This document shows positions 16,801 through 22,013 of a stretch of DNA of 22,013 bases, piece after piece. Positions within the stretch are counted from its first letter, which is position 1, and every line of letters starts with the position of its first letter. Below the pieces are notes generated by a model. The model did no database searches, had not been told where the DNA came from, and was given only the letters and a program-made list of their open reading frames with translations. The stretch covers positions 1 through 22,013 of the forward strand of contig CAJUFW010000039.1 in assembly GCA_910585655.1 (NCBI GenBank), in the 5' to 3' direction. A program made the translations under genes and the position numbers. The stretch comes from an uncultured Lachnospiraceae bacterium. GTDB lineage: Bacteria > Bacillota_A > Clostridia > Lachnospirales > Lachnospiraceae.

Positions 16801-17417
16801 GCGCGCTTGGCGACGTCAACGTCAATGCTTTAGAGGATTACCGAAGCTTGAACGAACGCTATACGCTGCTGCATACCCAGCGGGAGGATGTCCTGCGGGC
16901 AGAGGAAGTGTTGGTAGGCGTAATTGAGGAGCTGGATACCGAGATGCGTCGGCAGTTTCAGGAAAAATTTGGCGAGATACAAGGGCAGTTCAATACGGTC
17001 TTTCGAGAATTATTCGGAGGCGGGAAGGGAACGTTAGAACTGATGGAGGACGCCGATATTTTAGAGGCGGGTATTCGTATCATCGCCCAGCCGCCGGGGA
17101 AAAAATTGCAAAATATGATGCAGCTTTCCGGTGGGGAAAAGGCATTGACTGCGATTTCGCTGCTCTTTGCCATTCAAAACCTCAAGCCTTCGCCGTTTTG
17201 TCTGTTGGATGAAATTGAAGCGGCTTTGGACGATTCTAACGTCGTCCGTTTCGCCCGCTATTTGCATAAGCTGACAAAACATACCCAGTTTATTGTTATC
17301 ACGCATAGACGAGGAACGATGAACGCGGCAGATATTCTTTATGGGATTACCATGCAGGAAAAGGGAGTATCTACTCTCGTATCGGTCAGCTTGATTGAAG
17401 GAGAATTAAACGGATAA
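13827..17417 (+). CDS. smc: Chromosome partition protein SMC
   Basis: Full-length SMC ATPase, 1196 residues, that organises and condenses the chromosome with ScpA/ScpB. The N-terminal head has the Walker A motif GPNGSGKS at residues 31-38 and the conserved YSIIGQGQIDKIL segment. A long coiled coil, rich in E, Q, K and R, runs from about residue 165 to 510. The flexible hinge spans about 520-670, starting GIIGTVADIIQ and closing with NPGGSLSGGAY. The coil returns from about 680 to 1030. The C-terminal head has the ABC signature LSGGEK at 1100-1105 and Walker B FCLLDE at 1124-1129. Start ATG at 13827 with CAGGAGAGAG upstream. No frameshift or missing motif was seen. Confidence 0.97.
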   Translation: MYLKSIEVHGFKSFANKLVLEFHDGITGIVGPNGSGKSNVADAVRWVLGEQSAKQLRGAKMEDVIFSGTETRRPLGFAYVAITLDNSDHKLPIAYEEVTVARRVYRSGESEYLINGSACRLRDVQELFLDTGIGKEGYSIIGQGQIDKILSGKPEDRRELFDEAAGITKFKKRKALAEKNLDAERLNLSRISDILTEIEKQLGPLERQSAVAREYLQLKEELKGYEIASFIEEYEQSQTERKQTEEHLQIASAQMEETSRQYEGIRVEYERLEQELEEKNQELEACGAAVADTRIQKEKLEGGIEVLKEQILAARQSDRHYQERMEAVSKQLANRRKEYDGLAEQEEAVRKSLEEAAASQEEAVSRADEIQRQAQKLTEQTEAASQRLYDLGTRNTEARANLESQEHALEQEGIKRTALNQRILKNRSEETMWEDARKSHQKQAEELEEQTTALRRQIEEVKKETGQLSAQEKELEAEASGARQEYLKEQSRLDSLKNLAERYEGYGTSIRRILERKEQMPGIIGTVADIIQVKKDYETAIETALGASIQNIVTDTEETAKSLIAYLKKNQYGRATFLPLTAMDARRSQIRSMAGSEALKEPGVLGIASELVQTKERFYGLTAHLLGRTIVVDQIDHAIALAKKYQYSLRIVTLEGEQLNPGGSLSGGAYRNSSNLLGRKRELEELQIRVATLEKAYQKLQKQRALKQTERETKEQAAKECQEELQTLLLQENTLRLELRQDQEHLEAVQADYAEIILEGKALDGQLQEQKANIQSLRQELSRRTQEEKALRQELEESRSRSAKLSGQNQEWNETLSALRMQAASQEQSLQYIQEGKQRVKAEMEQLNQELAGLEESRIGSVKAVEEKEAQILTQQRQIAEAEQSIQETEQHREQLNRVRQRMSESHKSFFARREDLSGQISGLDKEIFRLNARKDKLSEQLDSLVHYMREEYDLTYSEAKASLQVSGVPESSPSGSASRKRLIGEVKAKIRALGDVNVNALEDYRSLNERYTLLHTQREDVLRAEEVLVGVIEELDTEMRRQFQEKFGEIQGQFNTVFRELFGGGKGTLELMEDADILEAGIRIIAQPPGKKLQNMMQLSGGEKALTAISLLFAIQNLKPSPFCLLDEIEAALDDSNVVRFARYLHKLTKHTQFIVITHRRGTMNAADILYGITMQEKGVSTLVSVSLIEGELNG

Positions 17418-17450
17418 AAAGCCTACGAAATTTAAAATAGGGAGGATCAT

Positions 17451-18386
17451 ATGGGAGAGAAAAAGGGATTTTTTGGAAAATTGGTAGCCGGGCTTTCTAA
17501 GACAAGAGACAATATCGTATCGGGGATTGATTCGATTTTCAACGGATTTTCCAGTATTGATGACGATTTTTATGAGGAATTAGAAGAAACGCTGATTATG
17601 GCGGATCTGGGTATCAATACGACGACGGCGGTCATTGAGGATCTGCAAAAAAAGGTAAAAGAGCAGAAAATCAAACAGCCTGCCGAATGTAAAAAATTGT
17701 TGATGGAAAGTCTAAAGGAGCAGATGCGTCTGGACGAGTCCGCTTATGAATTTGAAAACCGTACGTCGGTGGTGTTGGTAATCGGCGTCAACGGTGTTGG
17801 AAAGACGACTTCTATCGGCAAGATGGCAGGACTGATGAAGGATCGGGGAAAGCGAGTGCTGCTGGCGGCTGCCGATACTTTCCGGGCGGCTGCTATCGAA
17901 CAGCTTAGCGAATGGGCGAACCGTTCCGGAGTGGAGATCATTGCCCAACAGGAGGGAAGCGATCCGGCGGCTGTTGTTTACGATGCTGTAATGGCAGCAA
18001 AGGCGCGGAAAACAGATGTGCTGCTCTGCGACACGGCGGGACGCCTCCACAATAAAAAGAACCTGATGGAAGAATTAAGAAAGATCAATCGTATTATCGA
18101 ACGGGAATACCCGGAAGCTTATCTGGAAACCTTGGTGGTAGTAGATGGAACGACCGGGCAGAATGCGCTTGCACAGGCAAAGGAATTCAGCGAAGTAGCG
18201 GACGTAGGCGGAATTATTTTAACGAAGTTAGACGGAACGGCAAAGGGCGGAATTGCCATTGCCATCCAGTCAGAGTTAAAAATTCCTGTAAAATACATCG
18301 GTATTGGAGAACAGATCGACGATTTGCAGAAATTTGATGCCGATCAATTTGTAGACGCTCTGTTTGACAGTCCGGAAGCGCCATAA
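17451..18386 (+). CDS. ftsY: Signal recognition particle receptor FtsY
   Basis: SRP receptor GTPase of 311 residues that docks ribosome-SRP complexes at the membrane. It is the short form: the acidic N-terminal A domain of enterobacterial FtsY is missing, as usual in Firmicutes, and the protein begins with the N domain (GFFGKLVAGLSKTRDNI). GTPase motifs are G1 GVNGVGKTT (112-120), DTFRAAAIEQL, G3 DTAGR (194-198) and G4 TKLDG (258-262). GGIAIAIQSELKIPVKYIG near the C-terminus is the conserved closing segment. A GGGAGGAT site precedes the ATG. It lies 33 bases after smc, the standard smc-ftsY pair. Confidence 0.97.
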   Translation: MGEKKGFFGKLVAGLSKTRDNIVSGIDSIFNGFSSIDDDFYEELEETLIMADLGINTTTAVIEDLQKKVKEQKIKQPAECKKLLMESLKEQMRLDESAYEFENRTSVVLVIGVNGVGKTTSIGKMAGLMKDRGKRVLLAAADTFRAAAIEQLSEWANRSGVEIIAQQEGSDPAAVVYDAVMAAKARKTDVLLCDTAGRLHNKKNLMEELRKINRIIEREYPEAYLETLVVVDGTTGQNALAQAKEFSEVADVGGIILTKLDGTAKGGIAIAIQSELKIPVKYIGIGEQIDDLQKFDADQFVDALFDSPEAP

Positions 18387-18425
18387 AGAAGTCAGGCAAA
18401 ACACGGGAAAAGGGGAGAAAATGCC

Positions 18426-19643
18426 ATGATAACATTGGAAAAATTTGAGGAAGCGACAGAAGCCGTCAAAAAAGTAATCAACCGAACCAAGCTGATGTAC
18501 AGCGAATATTTTTCGGAGATTACCGGAAACAAAGTCTATTTGAAACCGGAAAATATGCAGTATACCGGAGCCTATAAAGTGCGGGGCGCTTATTACAAAA
18601 TCAGCACGCTTTCTGCGCAGGAGCGGAAAAAGGGACTGATTACGGCGTCTGCCGGAAATCATGCTCAGGGAGTTGCCTATGCGGCAAAACTGTATGGAGC
18701 AAAAGCGGTGATCGTGATGCCGACGACGACACCGTTAATCAAGGTCAACCGTACCAAATCCTACGGGGCTGAAGTAGTGCTGTATGGGGATGTATACGAC
18801 GACGCCTGTACCAAGGCGCTGGAGCTGGCAAAAGAGCATGGCTATACGTTTATTCATCCGTTTGACGACGAGGTAGTGGCAACCGGGCAGGGTACGATAT
18901 CTATGGAAATTTTTAAGGATTTGCCGACGGTGGATATGATTTTAGTACCAATCGGCGGGGGCGGTCTCGCCTGCGGTGTTTCTACCCTGGCGAAAATGCT
19001 TAATCCAAACGTACGGGTCATTGGAGTAGAGCCTGCCGGAGCTGCCTGTATGAAGGCTTCTTTTGAGGCTGGAAAGGTTGTTTCCCTGCCGGGAATTGAT
19101 ACGATAGCCGACGGAACAGCAGTAAAAACGCCAGGAACATCGATTTTCCCTTATATCCAAAAAAACATAGATGAAATCATTACCGTAGAGGATCAGGAGC
19201 TGACGCTTTGCTTTTTGGATATGATAGAGAACCATAAAATGGTAGTGGAAAATTCCGGGTTATTGACGGTGGCGGCGTTAAAGCATTTAAAGGCAGAAGG
19301 AAAAAAGGTAGTAGCCGTATTAAGCGGCGGCAATATGGATGTGATCACGGTTTCCTCGATTGTTCAGCATGGTCTGATTCAGCGTGGAAGAATCTTTACC
19401 GTGTCAGTGCTGCTTCCGGATCGTCCGGGCGAGCTGCACCGAGTTTCCGGGCTGATCGCAGATATGCAGGGAAACGTTATCCGCTTAGAGCATAACCAGT
19501 TTGTCAGCATCAACCGGAATACGGCGGTGGAGCTGGTAATTACTATGGAAGCGTTTGGGCAGGAGCATAAACAATCTATTATTCAAAAGCTCGAGCAGGA
19601 AGGCTACCGTCCTAAGGAGACGCAGGCGAAAGGAGCGTTTTAA
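18426..19643 (+). CDS. ilvA: Threonine ammonia-lyase with C-terminal ACT-like domain
   Basis: PLP enzyme of 405 residues that deaminates threonine to 2-oxobutanoate (isoleucine precursor or fermentable acid). The PLP lysine is K51 in YTGAYKVRGAYYK. The phosphate-binding glycine loop GGGGL is at residues 177-181, and SAGNHAQGVAYAAKLYGA is a family signature. From about residue 325 an ACT-like regulatory domain is visible (FTVSVLLPDRPGELHRV). The approximately 400-residue, single-ACT form is shared by short biosynthetic and catabolic (TdcB-like) enzymes, so the symbol is approximate. The ATG at 18426 is chosen because an earlier ATG at 18421 runs directly into a stop; AAAAGGGGAG lies upstream. 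It follows ftsY by 39 bases and could be read from the same transcript. A terminator follows. Confidence 0.92.
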   Translation: MITLEKFEEATEAVKKVINRTKLMYSEYFSEITGNKVYLKPENMQYTGAYKVRGAYYKISTLSAQERKKGLITASAGNHAQGVAYAAKLYGAKAVIVMPTTTPLIKVNRTKSYGAEVVLYGDVYDDACTKALELAKEHGYTFIHPFDDEVVATGQGTISMEIFKDLPTVDMILVPIGGGGLACGVSTLAKMLNPNVRVIGVEPAGAACMKASFEAGKVVSLPGIDTIADGTAVKTPGTSIFPYIQKNIDEIITVEDQELTLCFLDMIENHKMVVENSGLLTVAALKHLKAEGKKVVAVLSGGNMDVITVSSIVQHGLIQRGRIFTVSVLLPDRPGELHRVSGLIADMQGNVIRLEHNQFVSINRNTAVELVITMEAFGQEHKQSIIQKLEQEGYRPKETQAKGAF

Positions 19644-19656
19644 CAATCGTAACATC

Positions 19657-19709
19657 TGCACAAAATTTTCAGGAATATTTTTCCAAGAAATTTTGTGCAT
19701 TCTTTTTTT
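19657..19709 (+). terminator. Rho-independent terminator between ilvA and recA
   Basis: A perfect 12-base-pair stem TGCACAAAATTT / AAATTTTGTGCA with a 19-base loop is followed by TTCTTTTTTTC. It isolates the upstream genes from the recA promoter. Confidence 0.85.
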
Positions 19710-19718
19710 CGGAAACAG

Positions 19719-19747
19719 TTGACAGAACGGAGAAAGTAAGGTAAGAT
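19719..19747 (+). promoter_or_regulatory. recA promoter
   Basis: A perfect TTGACA at 19719-19724 and TAAGAT at 19742-19747 with a 17-base spacer. A transcript would start near 19753-19756, giving a leader of about 135 bases before the recA ATG. Confidence 0.85.
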
Positions 19748-19760
19748 AGTAACAGAACGA

Positions 19761-19772
19761 GAACATAGGTTC
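19761..19772 (+). promoter_or_regulatory. LexA (SOS/Cheo) box at the recA transcription start
   Basis: GAAC-ATAG-GTTC is an exact match to the Firmicute GAAC-N4-GTTC LexA/DinR operator. It begins 14 bases after the -10 element, where bound repressor would block initiation or early elongation. This is the expected control for recA. Confidence 0.85.
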
Positions 19773-19781
19773 GGGAACGGT

Positions 19782-19854
19782 GGCGTAGTTATCCTGTCTG
19801 CCGAAAGCCTGGACGTCCGCCGTATAAAGCGGACGTTGGCATCCCCGATACGTC
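19782..19854 (+). other. Foldable recA 5' leader
   Basis: ACGTCCGC (19813-19820) pairs perfectly with GCGGACGT (19829-19836) around a CGTATAAA loop. The stem extends past a small bulge by GCC (19807-19809) with GGC (19838-19840). GGCGTA (19782-19787) can pair with TACGTC (19849-19854) to close the whole element. No T-run follows, so it is not a terminator. It does not match a riboswitch class I recognise. Confidence 0.45.
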
Positions 19855-19888
19855 TGTAGAAATTATCATAGAAAAGGAGAAAGCAACG

Positions 19889-21091
19889 ATGGCGGATAAG
19901 ACAGATAAGACAAATAAAACAGAAGCAAAGAAGGATGAAAATAAGCTAAAAGCATTGGAAGCGGCACTCGCGCAGATTGAGAAGCAATATGGGAAGGGCT
20001 CCGTGATGAAACTGGGAGACAACAACACCCATATGAATATAGAGACGGTGCCGACCGGGTGTCTGAGCTTAGACATTGCCCTGGGGCTAGGCGGTATCCC
20101 AAAGGGAAGGATTTTGGAGGTCTATGGACCGGAATCAAGCGGTAAAACGACGGTAGCGCTGCATATGGTAGCAGAGGTACAAAAAAGGAACGGAATCGCA
20201 GGCTTTATCGATGCCGAACATGCCCTGGATCCTGTCTATGCAAGAAATATCGGCGTAGACATTGACAACCTTTACATTTCTCAGCCGGACAACGGCGAGC
20301 AGGCTTTGGAGATCACTGAGACGATGGTACGAAGCGGAGCGGTGGATATTATTATCGTGGACTCGGTAGCCGCTCTGGTGCCAAAGGCGGAGATCGAGGG
20401 CGATATGGGAGACAGCCATGTAGGGTTGCAGGCTCGTCTGATGTCGCAGGCGCTGCGGAAGCTGACTGCCGTTATCAGCAAGTCAAACTGTACGGTTATT
20501 TTTATCAATCAGCTTAGGGAAAAAGTCGGTGTGATGTTCGGAAATCCGGAGACGACGACCGGCGGACGCGCCCTGAAATTCTATTCCTCAATTCGTCTGG
20601 ACGTAAGAAGAATCGAATCCTTAAAGCAGGGAGGAGAGGTAGTCGGTAATCATACCCGGATTAAGGTAGTAAAAAATAAAATAGCTCCGCCGTTTAAAGA
20701 GGCTGAATTCGACATTATGTTCGGTCAGGGGATTTCCAGAGAGGGCGACGTGCTGGATTTGGCTGTTCGGGAAAATATCATTATCAAGAGCGGTTCCTGG
20801 TTTGCCTATCAGGATGCGAAGATCGGTCAGGGACGTGAAAATGCAAAGCAGTATTTAAAGGATAACCCGGATATTTTTGAAGAAGTAGAGCAAAAAGTCA
20901 GAGAAAAGCTCTCAATGACGCCGGGCGGCGAAGAGGGCGAGGAACCAAAGACCGAAGGAAAAAAGGAGTCCAAAAATTCAAAGGGAAACAAAGAGCCAAA
21001 AGAAGATCAGGTAGCAGAGACAGCGCCGGAGATGGCTGAGGAAACCCCGGAAGCAGCGCCGGACGAGGCGGCATTTACAGAAGAGGAGTAA
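19889..21091 (+). CDS. recA: Recombinase RecA
   Basis: DNA strand-exchange ATPase and co-protease for LexA cleavage, 400 residues. The Walker A motif GPESSGKT is at residues 80-87. IIIVDSVAALVPKAEIEGDMGD contains Walker B and the start of L1, and FINQLREKVGVMFGNPETTTGGRALKFYSS contains the L2 DNA-binding loop. The N-terminus has a lysine/threonine-rich extension (about 18 residues). The C-terminal tail, from about residue 345, is about 55 residues of first E/K-rich then E/A/P-rich sequence, longer than the roughly 25-residue acidic tail of E. coli RecA. The ATG is preceded by AAAAGGAGAAAG. Expression is from its own promoter with an SOS box. recX follows after 3 bases. Confidence 0.98.
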   Translation: MADKTDKTNKTEAKKDENKLKALEAALAQIEKQYGKGSVMKLGDNNTHMNIETVPTGCLSLDIALGLGGIPKGRILEVYGPESSGKTTVALHMVAEVQKRNGIAGFIDAEHALDPVYARNIGVDIDNLYISQPDNGEQALEITETMVRSGAVDIIIVDSVAALVPKAEIEGDMGDSHVGLQARLMSQALRKLTAVISKSNCTVIFINQLREKVGVMFGNPETTTGGRALKFYSSIRLDVRRIESLKQGGEVVGNHTRIKVVKNKIAPPFKEAEFDIMFGQGISREGDVLDLAVRENIIIKSGSWFAYQDAKIGQGRENAKQYLKDNPDIFEEVEQKVREKLSMTPGGEEGEEPKTEGKKESKNSKGNKEPKEDQVAETAPEMAEETPEAAPDEAAFTEEE

Positions 21092-21094
21092 TCC

Positions 21095-21688
21095 ATGTTG
21101 CAAATAGAGCGGATAGAACAGGAAAAAACCTCCGGATATGAGGTAGAGTTGTCAGACGGAACGCGCTGGCATCTGTATAAAAGCGACATAAAGCGTTATG
21201 GGCTGGAGGTAGGAAAGGAATTAAGCGAAGCAGAGCAAGCGGAAATTCATCGTGTCTGCGTTACGGTCAGAGCCAGGAAAAAGGTACTGGCGATGTTGGA
21301 GAGAATGGATCGTACAGAGCAGGATCTGCGGCATCGTCTGGCGCGGGCAGGTTATCCGGAAGAGGCAGTAGACGATGCGATTGCTTATGCAAAAAAATTC
21401 GGCTATATCAACGACGAGCGTTATGCCCGTTCCTATGCCCGTTCCCGCTCTAGGACAAAGAGCCGGAGACAGATTGAGGCAGAGCTTTATCAAAAGGGAA
21501 TTACAGGAAAAAAAACAGAGGAACTGTTTGAAGATGCGCTTCCGGAGGAAGAAGCTATCCGGAAGCTGATCCGCAGAAAAACCACGGACATAGAGAGCCT
21601 GGAACCAGCCAAAAGACAAAAGCTTGCGCTTTCTTTGTACCGGAAGGGATTTCCGCAGGATCTCATCCGAAGGGAATTAAAGCTGTAA
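21095..21688 (+). CDS. recX: RecA regulator RecX
   Basis: Cytosolic modulator of RecA filaments, 197 residues. Conserved RecX-type helical repeats are visible: AMLERMDRTEQDLRHRLARAGYPEEAVDDAI, then KKFGYINDERYARSYARSRS and RRQIEAELYQKGI, and a third repeat ending RKGFPQDLIRRELKL. The N-terminal 60 residues (ERIEQEKTSGYEVELSDGTR) are typical of Firmicute RecX. It starts 3 bases after the recA stop, so it is co-transcribed with recA and shares its SOS control. A hairpin terminator follows at 21694. Confidence 0.94.
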   Translation: MLQIERIEQEKTSGYEVELSDGTRWHLYKSDIKRYGLEVGKELSEAEQAEIHRVCVTVRARKKVLAMLERMDRTEQDLRHRLARAGYPEEAVDDAIAYAKKFGYINDERYARSYARSRSRTKSRRQIEAELYQKGITGKKTEELFEDALPEEEAIRKLIRRKTTDIESLEPAKRQKLALSLYRKGFPQDLIRRELKL

Positions 21689-21693
21689 TAGTG

Positions 21694-21740
21694 AAAAACA
21701 GGGGGAGGTATTCACGGTTGTGAATCCCCCCATTTTTCTC
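21694..21740 (+). terminator. Rho-independent terminator after recX
   Basis: AAAAACAGGGGG and ATTCAC pair with GTGAAT, CCCCC and a following TTTTT, with a small bulge (AGGT) on the left arm and a GGTT loop. The stem is followed by TTTTTCTC. A second smaller hairpin (AAAG-c-ACCTT / AAGGTCTTT, 21758-21780) lies just downstream. Confidence 0.75.
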
Positions 21741-21819
21741 ATGTTGGTAATAGGATGAAAGCACCTTTGTTAAGGTCTTTTGAATGCTAGTATTGTAGTA
21801 AAGAGAGGAATGGTATGCA

Positions 21820-22013
21820 ATGGCAAGGGTAGTGAATATTGGAGGTCAGAGTTTTGAGCAGATAAGAGTAAAGAATTGCTTTTATGTGGATAAAACAGAT
21901 TTTATTAAAGAATGGTGGGAAAATCAGGATACCGTGACATTGCTTACCAGACCAAGGAGGTTTGGTAAGACCTTAACAATGGATATGTTGGAAAAGTTTT
22001 TCGGAGTACAATA
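21820..22013 (+). CDS. AAA-ATPase-like/PD-(D/E)XK accessory protein, 3' end cut by window edge
   Basis: The first 64 codons of a gene running off the right edge. The N-terminus MARVVNIGGQSFEQIRVKN, then FYVDKTDFIKEWWE, and LLTRPRRFGKTLTMDML match the family with an N-terminal 'AAA-ATPase-like' domain and a C-terminal PD-(D/E)XK nuclease domain, which is expanded in gut Clostridia and Bacteroidetes. The P-loop-like RPRRFGKT lies at about residues 45-52. AAGAGAGGAA lies upstream; another ATG at 21815 is in a different frame and does not give this sequence. The flanking DNA is AT-rich. These genes are typically multi-copy and accessory; their role is unclear. The recX-rny neighbourhood usual in Firmicutes is interrupted here. 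Confidence 0.8.
   Translation, partial: MARVVNIGGQSFEQIRVKNCFYVDKTDFIKEWWENQDTVTLLTRPRRFGKTLTMDMLEKFFGVQ

Noticed and set aside
19782..19888. Known riboswitch upstream of recA
   Set aside because: Compared from memory with c-di-GMP, THF, preQ1, purine, fluoride, guanidine and SAM classes; none of their core motifs is present, so only a generic foldable leader is claimed.
1..22013. CRISPR array, tRNA, rRNA or prophage
   Set aside because: No regularly spaced repeats, no tRNA cloverleaf or rRNA sequence, and no phage structural or integrase gene were seen on either strand.

Overview
The window is a low-to-moderate GC Firmicute chromosome segment, most likely from an anaerobic Clostridia of the Lachnospiraceae type. 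The signs are a 4-hydroxy-3-methylbut-2-enyl diphosphate reductase fused to a ribosomal-S1-like protein, a GerMN-type lipoprotein, strong AGGAGG ribosome binding sites, GTG and TTG starts, and a Bacillus-style GAAC-N4-GTTC SOS box. Every gene I recognise is on the plus strand. No rRNA, tRNA or CRISPR array was seen.

Layout. Bases 1-5440 hold a truncated aconitase-family hydratase, an unrecognised 153-residue protein, rimO, pgsA and cinA, tightly packed. Bases 5441-6120 hold a decayed PD-(D/E)XK (Rpn-like) transposase/nuclease relic and a terminator. Bases 6194-8355 hold a GerMN-like lipoprotein and an HI0933-type flavoprotein. Bases 8364-11546 hold ridA with its own promoter, cmk, and the ispH-S1 fusion ending at a clear terminator. 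Bases 11562-18386 hold a promoter and the plsX-acpP-rnc-smc-ftsY run (lipid precursor synthesis, RNA processing, chromosome condensation, membrane targeting). The run is followed by an ilvA-type threonine ammonia-lyase and a terminator. Bases 19719-21740 hold recA, with its own promoter, SOS box and a potentially structured leader, then recX and a terminator. The right edge enters an AAA-ATPase-like/PD-(D/E)XK accessory gene.

Functionally this is mostly core housekeeping: S12 thiomethylation, phospholipid synthesis, isoprenoid synthesis, nucleotide salvage, SMC/FtsY and recombination. RidA and threonine ammonia-lyase are linked by chemistry, since RidA removes the reactive enamine/imine products of the lyase.

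I found no convincing new multi-gene system. The most useful observations are at the regulatory scale: an internal ribosome binding site and ATG at the IspH/S1 fusion joint, an extended foldable RNA between acpP and rnc (RNase III), and a foldable recA leader downstream of a perfect SOS box. The two accessory genes sit where the usual cinA-recA-recX-rny order would be broken.
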